A program made the translations under genes and the position numbers. A DNA stretch of 64,000 bases, from the NCBI GenBank assembly GCA_002688185.1, contig NZCE01000008.1, positions 32,796-96,795 of the forward strand, in the 5' to 3' direction. Origin of the DNA: Spirochaetales bacterium (lineage in GTDB: Bacteria > Spirochaetota > Spirochaetia > ARS1246). This document shows, one piece after another, positions 8,727 through 17,026 of the stretch (positions are counted from its first letter, which is position 1; every line of letters starts with the position of its first letter). The notes beneath the pieces are model-generated. The model was not told where the DNA came from, searched no databases, and saw only the letters and a list, made by a program, of their open reading frames with translations.

Positions 8727-9634
8727 TACTCATTGCGGTATGCATCGGGACCATTACAAATGGGCAGGAAATCGATCCGGAAGGTGCCCCTACTTGGCTG
8801 ATATTTGAAAAGGGAAAACAGCTATTTGACTCCGGAGAGTTCGGCGAGTCTCTCCTCTTCTTCAGAACGGCGCGGGGACGCCGCAGCCCATTCCCAGAGG
8901 TGGAATACTGGATCGGTCGAGTTTTTGAGGCCGAGGGAGAGCTTTCGCTGGCTGAAAGGCAGTACCTTGCGGCCCTCGAAATTGCGCAATATCTTGAAAC
9001 CCCTGATGATGAGTTTGTCATTAGATATCAGTTGGCTAACCTCTATATCATTACTCATCGATATAGCAAGTATGAGCAAAGTCTTGATGATATAATCGGG
9101 CTGGAAAGGTCACGACGAAAATCGGCATCTATCATCGACATAGATCCCCAGCTTCTTGTTGAAACACTCCTCGGGCGAGGACTGGACAAATTACTCGAGT
9201 TATATCGTCTTGATGACTACGGTGGCGTCGAGGCATACTTCCGCTCAGGAGTTTACCGATACAGACGGGGTTTTTTTAATCGTGCCGCTGAAGACCTCAT
9301 TTATGGGATTGTGATAACCAGCACCAATATATTGGACTACCTTTTGGACCGTGATCCTGAGTACAGATTCTCAACCATTGAGTCGATGATTGTCGATATA
9401 ACCCGCCACAGGGCTCTCGTGGACTATGCGCAGAGCATGGGCTTTTTCGGGCAGATTTATGCTCTGGGCTTGAGTCTCCACGACAGTCAAGATGCGCGGA
9501 GAATAAATCTTGCCAGGGACATGTGGCGAGTGATAAGTGGGTACGGGCCTAAAGGATCTCCATGGGTCGTGAAATCAAGGCTGCAATTGGCAAGTCCGTT
9601 CGCAGACCAGCTTGGCATTATATTTACCGACTAG
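8699..9634 (+). CDS. Exported TPR-like protein of unknown function
   Basis: A 311-residue protein starting at a GTG inside the ispG 3' end (28-bp overlap). A hydrophobic N-terminal segment (CAIILIAVCIGTI) followed by NGQE suggests a cleaved signal peptide and periplasmic location. Residues ~35-110 contain two TPR-like helical repeats (FEKGKQLFDSGEFGESLLFF and a second copy with AERQYLAALEIA). The rest is helical with no enzyme motif. Conserved overlapping genes of this kind are common in spirochaetes. Function unknown. Confidence 0.8.
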   Translation: MSGKRRCAIILIAVCIGTITNGQEIDPEGAPTWLIFEKGKQLFDSGEFGESLLFFRTARGRRSPFPEVEYWIGRVFEAEGELSLAERQYLAALEIAQYLETPDDEFVIRYQLANLYIITHRYSKYEQSLDDIIGLERSRRKSASIIDIDPQLLVETLLGRGLDKLLELYRLDDYGGVEAYFRSGVYRYRRGFFNRAAEDLIYGIVITSTNILDYLLDRDPEYRFSTIESMIVDITRHRALVDYAQSMGFFGQIYALGLSLHDSQDARRINLARDMWRVISGYGPKGSPWVVKSRLQLASPFADQLGIIFTD

Positions 9635-9652
9635 TTTGAGCGCTGACCCGCA

Positions 9653-9681
9653 TTTACTTGCAAGGCGGCAGAGAATATAAT
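9653..9681 (+). promoter_or_regulatory. Probable promoter of uvrA
   Basis: TTTACT (9653-9658), a 17-bp spacer and a perfect TATAAT (9676-9681) precede uvrA. The uvrA ATG at 9697 lies only 15 bp after the -10 box and has no visible Shine-Dalgarno sequence, so the transcript would have a very short leader. No SOS-box-like palindrome was recognised. Confidence 0.5.
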
Positions 9682-9696
9682 ACCTTTTGCCTTCAT

Positions 9697-12513
9697 ATGG
9701 ACCGTCTGATAATCAAAGGCGCCCGGGAACACAATCTAAAAAATATAGATCTCACCTTACCAAGACAGTCTCTTATCGTCATCTCTGGGATGAGTGGCTC
9801 GGGAAAATCATCTCTCGCCTTTGACACTATTTATGCCGAAGGCCAAAGGCGATACGTAGAGTCCCTATCCGCATACGCCAGGCAATTTTTGGGCAGGATG
9901 AATAAACCGGATGTGGATTACATCGAGGGCTTATCACCGGCAATTTCCATTGAGCAAAAAACTACCCACAAAAACCCACGCTCAACCGTTGGAACAGTCA
10001 CCGAGATTTATGACTACCTAAGGCTTCTTTATGCGAGAATTGGAATTCCCCACTGTCCATCGTGCGGCAAGGAGATTCACGGACAATCGACGGATCAAAT
10101 ACTCGACACAATCCTCTCTTTTCCGGAAAACTCTCGAATATCCGTGCTTGCTCCTGTCGTTCGGGGAAAGAAAGGCGAGCACCAGCGTATTCTTTCAGAT
10201 GCGAAAAAAGCCGGGTTTGTCCGGGCTCGCCTAGACGGAACGACATTTCTGCTGGATGATGAGATAAAACTCGATAAAAACAGAAAGCACACTATCGAGA
10301 TCGTGGTCGACCGGCTCAAGCTCGTTCCGGACATCCGGAAACGATTGGCGGAATCAGTCGAAACCGCAATAGAAACCGCGGATGGGCAGCTGGTGGTAGT
10401 TCGGAGCAACGGAAAGCACGAGCAAGATGAGTTTTTCTCGCAGAAGAGCGCGTGCCAGGATTGTGGTATTAGTCTACCGGAGCTTCAGCCGAGACTATTC
10501 TCATTCAACAATCCGTACGGCGCGTGTCCGGAATGCACAGGCTTGGGTGTGACCCTTGAGTTCGACCCGGATCTCGTAATTCCGGATAGAAAGCTGTCGT
10601 TCAATAAGGGCGCCATAGCAACTATCAGCCCAAAGGCAAAATGGCACAGAAGCTGGTTCGAAGCCCTTGCAAAAAACCTTTCATTCAGCCTAGATACTCC
10701 GTTTGATGATCTCTCTCAAGAGGTGCGCGATACCATACTCTATGGCGGAAACGAAGAGATCCAAGTCTCCTACGTGAACAATAAAAATACCGGCAGATTT
10801 GAGTTCGTTTCAAAATACCGTGGTGTTTTGAACGACCTTAAGAGAAGGTACCTTGAAACTACGTCGAGCGGAGTAAAGGATTGGCTCGAAGGATTTATGA
10901 CCCAGCAGGAATGCGAGACATGCAACGGTCGCAGGCTGCGAAAAGAGAGCCTCGCTGTTACTGTGGGAGACAAGAATATCCATTCAGTTTCCAGTTTGTC
11001 CATCGGTGAGTGTGGCGAGTTTTTTGAGAATTTATCGCTGTCTGAAACGCATCAATCAATCGCCAGACAGATACGCAAAGAAATAGGATCTCGACTTCAA
11101 TTCATGATTAACGTGGGGCTCGACTACCTATCTCTGGAGCGCCGAGCCGCAACGCTGTCCGGTGGAGAGGCGCAGAGGATAAGACTGGCAACCCAAATTG
11201 GCTCGTCTTTAGTAGGCGTGTTGTACATTTTGGATGAGCCAACTATCGGATTGCACCAGAGGGACAATGAGCGTCTACTAAAAACCCTAAACCACCTACG
11301 AAACATCGGTAATACCCTTATTGTTGTGGAACATGATACCCAAACCCTCCGAAGTGCCGACTATATCGTGGACTTAGGGCCGGGCGCTGGTATTCACGGT
11401 GGAACCGTAGTGGCGGAGGGCACTGTTGATGAAATAGAGAAAAATGATGCGAGTCTGACCGGCCTTTATCTGAGCGGAAAACGGGTAATCAGCAAGCGCT
11501 TTGAAAGGCGAGAGGGAACGGGAAACTCCATTGTGTTGTCGGGCGCGGCGGAGCACAACCTCAAGAACATAGAAGTGCGATTTCCCCTTGGTAAACTCAT
11601 CGCAATTACCGGTGTGTCCGGTTCGGGGAAGTCGACATTGCTCAACGATCTATTATATCCGGTGATTTCAAACGCAGTTGGCCGCACCCACCTGCCTGCC
11701 GGGGAGTTTACACAAATAGAGGGTGTTGAGTATATCGATAAGGTAATCAGTATTGACCAGTCTGCAATCGGCCGCACCCCGCGTTCAAATCCGGCCACGT
11801 ACGTAGGATTATATTCGTCAGTCAGAGATCTTTTCTCTGCCTTGCCGGAGTCACGCGCGAGAGGTTACAAGGCCGGCAGATACTCCTTTAATGTAAAAGG
11901 CGGGAGATGCGAGAATTGCCACGGCGCGGGAGTGATTAAAATTGAGATGCACTTTTTACCCGATGTATACATCACCTGCGATGTTTGCAAGGGGAAACGG
12001 TTTAATCAAGAAACGCTGGATATTCGGTACCGTGGCAAAAATATTCACGATGTGCTCGAAATGACTGTGGAAGAAGCATACGTGTTTTTTGGCAGAGTTC
12101 CCGTGCTTGAACGAAAACTAGGCACGCTAAAATCCGTCGGTCTTGACTATATCAAGTTGGGTCAATCGGCACTTACCCTTTCCGGCGGGGAGGCACAGCG
12201 GGTCAAACTGTCTCTCGAGCTCTCTAAAAGATCTACGGGCAGCACTTTTTACATTCTCGATGAACCGACAACCGGCCTGCATTTTGAAGATGTAAAAAAA
12301 CTTATGGAAGTTCTCCATGTGTTGGTGGACAAGGGGAACACCGTTTCGTTGATCGAACACAATCTTGACGTCATCACACAGGCCGACCATATAATCGATT
12401 TAGGTCCAGAGGGAGGCGACGGAGGCGGGTGTATTGTAGCAAGTGGCACACCTGAAGAGGTTGCCGCGTGCGCGCAATCCTACACGGGGCAATTTTTGCG
12501 AGAAGCGTTGTAA
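9697..12513 (+). CDS. uvrA: Excinuclease ABC subunit A
   Basis: DNA-damage recognition ATPase of nucleotide excision repair. The start is placed at the ATG giving MDRLIIKGAREHNLKNIDL, the standard UvrA N-terminus; an upstream in-frame TTG adds a non-conserved stretch. The resulting 938 residues are full length. Two ABC cassettes are present, with Walker A motifs GMSGSGKSS and GVSGSGKST and two LSGGEAQR signatures. Zinc-binding Cys pairs (CPSCG, CQDCG/CPECTG, CETCNG, CENCHG/CDVCKG) are intact. The next gene starts 3 bp after the stop, so the lptD-like gene is probably co-transcribed. Confidence 0.98.
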   Translation: MDRLIIKGAREHNLKNIDLTLPRQSLIVISGMSGSGKSSLAFDTIYAEGQRRYVESLSAYARQFLGRMNKPDVDYIEGLSPAISIEQKTTHKNPRSTVGTVTEIYDYLRLLYARIGIPHCPSCGKEIHGQSTDQILDTILSFPENSRISVLAPVVRGKKGEHQRILSDAKKAGFVRARLDGTTFLLDDEIKLDKNRKHTIEIVVDRLKLVPDIRKRLAESVETAIETADGQLVVVRSNGKHEQDEFFSQKSACQDCGISLPELQPRLFSFNNPYGACPECTGLGVTLEFDPDLVIPDRKLSFNKGAIATISPKAKWHRSWFEALAKNLSFSLDTPFDDLSQEVRDTILYGGNEEIQVSYVNNKNTGRFEFVSKYRGVLNDLKRRYLETTSSGVKDWLEGFMTQQECETCNGRRLRKESLAVTVGDKNIHSVSSLSIGECGEFFENLSLSETHQSIARQIRKEIGSRLQFMINVGLDYLSLERRAATLSGGEAQRIRLATQIGSSLVGVLYILDEPTIGLHQRDNERLLKTLNHLRNIGNTLIVVEHDTQTLRSADYIVDLGPGAGIHGGTVVAEGTVDEIEKNDASLTGLYLSGKRVISKRFERREGTGNSIVLSGAAEHNLKNIEVRFPLGKLIAITGVSGSGKSTLLNDLLYPVISNAVGRTHLPAGEFTQIEGVEYIDKVISIDQSAIGRTPRSNPATYVGLYSSVRDLFSALPESRARGYKAGRYSFNVKGGRCENCHGAGVIKIEMHFLPDVYITCDVCKGKRFNQETLDIRYRGKNIHDVLEMTVEEAYVFFGRVPVLERKLGTLKSVGLDYIKLGQSALTLSGGEAQRVKLSLELSKRSTGSTFYILDEPTTGLHFEDVKKLMEVLHVLVDKGNTVSLIEHNLDVITQADHIIDLGPEGGDGGGCIVASGTPEEVAACAQSYTGQFLREAL

Positions 12514-12516
12514 CGC

Positions 12517-15500
12517 ATGAAAAGTCGGTGGACGGAGCTAATCGTAATCTTGATGGTTCTGCTGACTTCTGTGTCAGCCGTCGCCCAGGATGTCGAGCAG
12601 CGGGTGTCAGATAGCGAGCTTGATCTTGCCCAGAGGACTTTGCCCCTTGACATCCGCACCGCTACATATTTTGAGCTGTCGGCTTGGTGCCGGCGCCTTG
12701 GCCTTTCTACACAGGGCAGCAGAACAGAGCTGCAACAGAGGCTAGAGAATTATTATAAAATACCCCCAACGCCAAAAGCTGAAGAGGAGGTTGGAAATCG
12801 CATCAGCATTGATGAGGCGGATCGCTCACGCTATTTCAGCTTGGAAGAACTTGATGAAACCTATCTGCACCTTCTTGGTGGCGTGGTCGTTACGATGGAA
12901 GGGGCAGAAAACGACACCCGGCATACGATAAAGGCCGACCGGATTATCTATAATCAGGGATTAAACTCCCTTACGGCATCTGGAAACCTTGAATACTTCA
13001 TAGATCAGGAGGGGAAGATTGAGAAGTTTACCGGGGAAAGCCTTACATTTAGCCTCGATAACTGGCAGGGCGTTTTTATCCAGGGCACATCATCGGCAGA
13101 TCGCGATTTGGAGGAGGAACAACTCACTTTCTACTATACAGGGCGCACGATATACCGGCTTGCAGATGATACCGTAATTCTGAAGCAGGGAACTATTACG
13201 TCCTCAAATCCTGAGGATCCATATTACCATGTTGATGCCGATCGCATATGGTTGTTGGCCCCTGACGAATGGGCTTTGCGTAATGCAGTCCTGTACGTTG
13301 GGCACGTGCCGCTTTTTTATTTCCCGTTTTTCTTTCACCCGGGCAATGAGCTAGTTTTCCATCCGGCAACCGGCTTTAGAGAAATTGAAGGTTTTTTTAT
13401 CCAAACTACCACGTATTTTATCGGCGAACGGAAAAGGAGCAGCAGCTCGCTTTCTTTTCTGCAAGTTGCTGATGATGTTTCAGAGAACTACAACAAGGAG
13501 CTCTGGGGCATCTTCCTCAAAAAAACCGAGCCTATCGAGGCTACCGAAGAGCCGGTGCCGGAAGAACAAGAATATCTAAAGCTGTTTTTTGATATGTATA
13601 CCCGATTTGGGGTAGCTATGGGACTCGAGGGGCATTTTTTTGAGGGGGAGGCCCTCGAGGTGTTTGATTTTTGGATTGGTGCGGCCAGAAGTAGAAACTT
13701 GGTGCAGTCTGATTCGGGTACATATGAATATCTGTATCGGAATGAGGATGGCACCTATAACAGCATTTGGAATAACTCTCAATTCCTCGGCCTTGAGCTT
13801 CCCCTTCGCTACGGTGCCGGGATAGAGATCTCCCTCAACATTGCCCCATTGACTTTGCGCGGCGCGGTCCCCCTCTATTCAGACCCGTGGTATCGTCGGG
13901 ACTTTTATCATAGGACTGAGGAAATCGATTGGGCTTCTCTCTTAGGCATAGAAGAGGATGAGACCGACGAAGGAGCGACGGCCGCTGATACAGGAGAGGG
14001 CAAAAAAGATAGATTTCAGTGGTTGTTGAGTAGCCGCCTTTCACCGAGACTCAGCAATCTAAGGCCATACATCCAATCCATGTCCCTCAGCAGGCTTGAC
14101 GTGTCAATGAGTTGGCGGGCAAAAGCGCTCCCCGCCGAGGATCTTCCAGAGGTAATAACCGCCGCCGAATATCGCTACCCGGAGCGAGAGTTCTTTATGC
14201 CCGAGAGTGTTGTCTTGCCGTCATTGTCAGGAAGAATTACGGGCACGATTTTGCCCATTTCCCAACAGGCGGCCGCTCGCGACCGCCGGGCCGGACGGCC
14301 ACAAGATGATGATGAAAGCATCGTCATATTGCCTCCGTGGGAGGTCCCGGAAGAAGGTGAAGGCGAGGAGCAAGCTTCAGATACCGACGCACAGGAGGCG
14401 GAAGAAGAGGTAGCGCCAATTCTTCGGGTGCCCAAACGTATTGAAAATGCCCCAATGAGCCGTCCGCAGGACGTACCATTCTATCGACATAGTTTGAGCT
14501 ATTCTCTTGCTCCCGATTTGTCTTTTGATAGCAGAATGAATACCTCCCAATGGTTGCGCCCGGAGGATATCGACTTCCAAACCGAGTATTCTATTCTCTC
14601 CACAAGAGCTACCGGCAGCATTCAATATAGCTCAGATGTTTTTGAGGATTACCTGGATTTTAAAACCAATCTGAATTTATCAACCAGCTACAAGATGCAT
14701 TATTCAGAAGATGAAGCTTCCGTTACAAATTGGGAAATACTCACACTTCAAGATCGGGCGGCAACGTTTGTAAAACTCACTAACACCTCAAATGTGGCAT
14801 TTTATCCACTCCTCATAAACCGGTATCTCGATGCAAGCAGCATGCAGTATGCTTTGAGCTCGACTCTGTTTCAAAGAACATTTAATTCTCAGCTCGAGGA
14901 TTATGAGGATCAACATATTGAGTGGGACAAAGAGCTAATCACCGCGCATAATGTGATACTCGATGTCGTCTATGCGCCGACCGTTGGGCGGCAATCTCTC
15001 AAGTGGAGCTTTGTCATGCCGCCTCTTGATCCGGCAATAACCGCAAATCTCGCCTCACAACTCGGGCCTTTCAGAACCACTATAAACGGAGGACTGAAGA
15101 AGGAGGAGAACGCGACCGAATGGGAGGGCGATCCGTTAACTGTGGCCGAGAGGTTCACTTTTTTGGGTTCGAGCTACATTGACAACGCCCTGACATATAC
15201 TTTTGTAGATGATTCTCTTTCGGTTAATCGAAGCGAAGTATTTCTTTCCGCTTTTGACGGAAATTTGGTATTAAAGGAGACGTTCACGTATGATTTCCTC
15301 CTGGAAAGACCGACCGAGAGCACTTCTTCCCTCACTCTTTGGTGGTTTACCGCTCTTTTTCAGGCGACAAATACCGTAGACTACGAGTTTATAGCAGGCC
15401 AGGGATGGAAATCCGGCGGGGAGGAAGATTTCAGGCCCACCAGATTCTCGTCGTCATTTGTCTATCGTATGGATGAGCAGAAATATTGGTATAACCGGAT

Positions 15501-15975
15501 CAAGATCTCCGGCGGGGTTGATGCTTCTTGGAACATCAATCTTATCAGGGTGACCGATAGCACGCTTTCCCTCGGCCTAAAGTTTGACCTGGCGATTGCT
15601 GAATTCCTGACGTTTTCGTTTGCATCGAACTCTTTGAATAAGGCAAGCTATCGATATATCCCGGCGCTTTCAAGGGCAATTGACGATCAAGATCCTATTA
15701 ATCCGATTGCGGATATTGGAAGATCCTTTAACTTTTTTAATAGGCAAGACCGGGTCACATCATTTTTTAATTTGGAAAATATCTCCTCATCGTTGGTCCA
15801 CAACCTTGGAGACTGGGATTTGGAGCTGGAGTATTCCGGTGAGCCCGAATTGGTAGAGGAGGGCGGCATAAGCAACTATGAATGGTCCGGTAAGTTTTCA
15901 CTTTTTGTGCGCTGGAAACCCATACCGGAGATAAAACGGCGAGTGCGGGTAGAGAGCGGCGAGCTTGAGTTTTAA
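12517..15975 (+). CDS. lptD: LptD/OstA-type outer-membrane beta-barrel protein with SAP-like N-terminal motif
   Basis: A 1152-residue exported protein with a signal peptide (cleavage near AVAQ-D, residues 21-25). Residues ~47-82 resemble a SAP helix-extension-helix motif (LSAWCRRLGL, then RTELQQRLENYY). Residues ~110-290 match the LptD/OstA periplasmic beta-jellyroll, including IKADRIIYN, VDADRIWLL and the VPLFYFPFFFHP signature preceding the barrel. The rest alternates like a large beta-barrel and ends in Phe. Two acidic low-complexity stretches (~475-500 and ~583-635) look like loops. T. pallidum also has an LptD-like gene beside uvrA (Tp0514/Tp0515, from memory). The exported substrate is uncertain because treponemes lack classical LPS. 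Confidence 0.8.
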   Translation: MKSRWTELIVILMVLLTSVSAVAQDVEQRVSDSELDLAQRTLPLDIRTATYFELSAWCRRLGLSTQGSRTELQQRLENYYKIPPTPKAEEEVGNRISIDEADRSRYFSLEELDETYLHLLGGVVVTMEGAENDTRHTIKADRIIYNQGLNSLTASGNLEYFIDQEGKIEKFTGESLTFSLDNWQGVFIQGTSSADRDLEEEQLTFYYTGRTIYRLADDTVILKQGTITSSNPEDPYYHVDADRIWLLAPDEWALRNAVLYVGHVPLFYFPFFFHPGNELVFHPATGFREIEGFFIQTTTYFIGERKRSSSSLSFLQVADDVSENYNKELWGIFLKKTEPIEATEEPVPEEQEYLKLFFDMYTRFGVAMGLEGHFFEGEALEVFDFWIGAARSRNLVQSDSGTYEYLYRNEDGTYNSIWNNSQFLGLELPLRYGAGIEISLNIAPLTLRGAVPLYSDPWYRRDFYHRTEEIDWASLLGIEEDETDEGATAADTGEGKKDRFQWLLSSRLSPRLSNLRPYIQSMSLSRLDVSMSWRAKALPAEDLPEVITAAEYRYPEREFFMPESVVLPSLSGRITGTILPISQQAAARDRRAGRPQDDDESIVILPPWEVPEEGEGEEQASDTDAQEAEEEVAPILRVPKRIENAPMSRPQDVPFYRHSLSYSLAPDLSFDSRMNTSQWLRPEDIDFQTEYSILSTRATGSIQYSSDVFEDYLDFKTNLNLSTSYKMHYSEDEASVTNWEILTLQDRAATFVKLTNTSNVAFYPLLINRYLDASSMQYALSSTLFQRTFNSQLEDYEDQHIEWDKELITAHNVILDVVYAPTVGRQSLKWSFVMPPLDPAITANLASQLGPFRTTINGGLKKEENATEWEGDPLTVAERFTFLGSSYIDNALTYTFVDDSLSVNRSEVFLSAFDGNLVLKETFTYDFLLERPTESTSSLTLWWFTALFQATNTVDYEFIAGQGWKSGGEEDFRPTRFSSSFVYRMDEQKYWYNRIKISGGVDASWNINLIRVTDSTLSLGLKFDLAIAEFLTFSFASNSLNKASYRYIPALSRAIDDQDPINPIADIGRSFNFFNRQDRVTSFFNLENISSSLVHNLGDWDLELEYSGEPELVEEGGISNYEWSGKFSLFVRWKPIPEIKRRVRVESGELEF

Positions 15976-15977
15976 CA

Positions 15978-16007
15978 TTGACTATATAATGAATAGGTCG
16001 CTACACT
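15978..16007 (+). promoter_or_regulatory. Probable promoter of the phoH-pgpH-ybeY-tlyC operon
   Basis: TTGACT (15978-15983), an 18-bp spacer and TACACT (16002-16007) lie between the lptD stop and phoH, giving a leader of roughly 60 nt. An additional TATAAT at 15985-15990 has no convincing -35 partner. Confidence 0.45.
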
Positions 16008-16072
16008 GTACCTAGCTTTTTGGTGGTTCGCGTGGCAAGAGACGTTTATTAAGGGCATAAATAGAGGCGCAT

Positions 16073-17026
16073 TTGAATAAAGATATAAGCATTGTGTTGG
16101 AGGATAGCCGGATACTAGCCGAATTGTGCGGGGTGAACGACAGCAACCTTCGCTTTTTGGAAAACTTGCTTGAGTCACCGGTGCTTTCTAGAGGTAATGA
16201 GCTTTTTCTGGATTCCCCGGATAAGGTCAAACAATCCCTCTTTCGAAGCCTGATAAAAAGCCTTGAAGAGCATGTCCATGACGGCCAAGTACCCGGGCCT
16301 GACTTGATTAAAGCTTTGTTTCAAACATCCGGAATCAGGTCCAATGACGGTTTGGCACTAAAGAACAACCATATCGTGCTGCCAACGGGAATAAAGGTGT
16401 TCCCTAGAAGCCTACGCCAAGCCCTATACATCGATGCGATGAATAGCCACGATCTGGTGTTCAGCATCGGCCCGGCCGGAACCGGCAAAACCTACCTGGC
16501 CGTTGCCAACGCATTGAAAGAGGTGCTGTCGAAGAGAAAGAAAAGGCTGCTGCTTACAAGACCGGTAGTTGAGGCCGGAGAGAACCTCGGTTTTCTCCCC
16601 GGGGATCTTACCCAAAAAATCAGCCCTTACCTCAGGCCTCTTTATGACGCAATGGATTCTTTTATCACTGTTGACACCGTGAATAGGATGGAAGAAAACA
16701 GAACCATTGAGATTGCGCCTCTTGCGTATATGAGAGGGAGAAGTCTCAGAGATAGTTACATCATCCTCGATGAGGCTCAGAATACAACTCGGGAACAGAT
16801 GAAGATGTTTTTAACCAGGCTTGGTGAAGATTCCCGTGCCGTTGTTACCGGTGATGTGACGCAGATCGATCTCCCCAATAAGGACCAATCAGGATTGCTG
16901 CATGCCCGCCAGATATTGAGCTGTATCTCCGAAATAGAATTTACTGAGTTTGATGCCTCGGATGTCGTGCGCCATCCATTAGTACAGAAAATCGTACAGG
17001 CTTATGAAACGGAAAATAAGCGGTAA
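16073..17026 (+). CDS. phoH: PhoH family ATPase
   Basis: Cytoplasmic P-loop ATPase of the PhoH/PhoL family, associated with RNA metabolism and often encoded with ybeY. The 317 residues match the family. Walker A is GPAGTGKTYLA, followed by RPVVEAGENLGFLPGDL, Walker B YIILDEAQN and the TGDVTQIDLP motif, all diagnostic. A TTG start at 16073 is chosen because AGAGG lies just upstream. The 3' end overlaps the pgpH start by 23 bp, the first of four coupled junctions in this operon. Confidence 0.95.
   Translation: MNKDISIVLEDSRILAELCGVNDSNLRFLENLLESPVLSRGNELFLDSPDKVKQSLFRSLIKSLEEHVHDGQVPGPDLIKALFQTSGIRSNDGLALKNNHIVLPTGIKVFPRSLRQALYIDAMNSHDLVFSIGPAGTGKTYLAVANALKEVLSKRKKRLLLTRPVVEAGENLGFLPGDLTQKISPYLRPLYDAMDSFITVDTVNRMEENRTIEIAPLAYMRGRSLRDSYIILDEAQNTTREQMKMFLTRLGEDSRAVVTGDVTQIDLPNKDQSGLLHARQILSCISEIEFTEFDASDVVRHPLVQKIVQAYETENKR

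Noticed and set aside
15985..15990. Perfect TATAAT upstream of phoH
   Set aside because: No -35 at a usable distance; the TTGACT/TACACT pair overlapping it is a better promoter.
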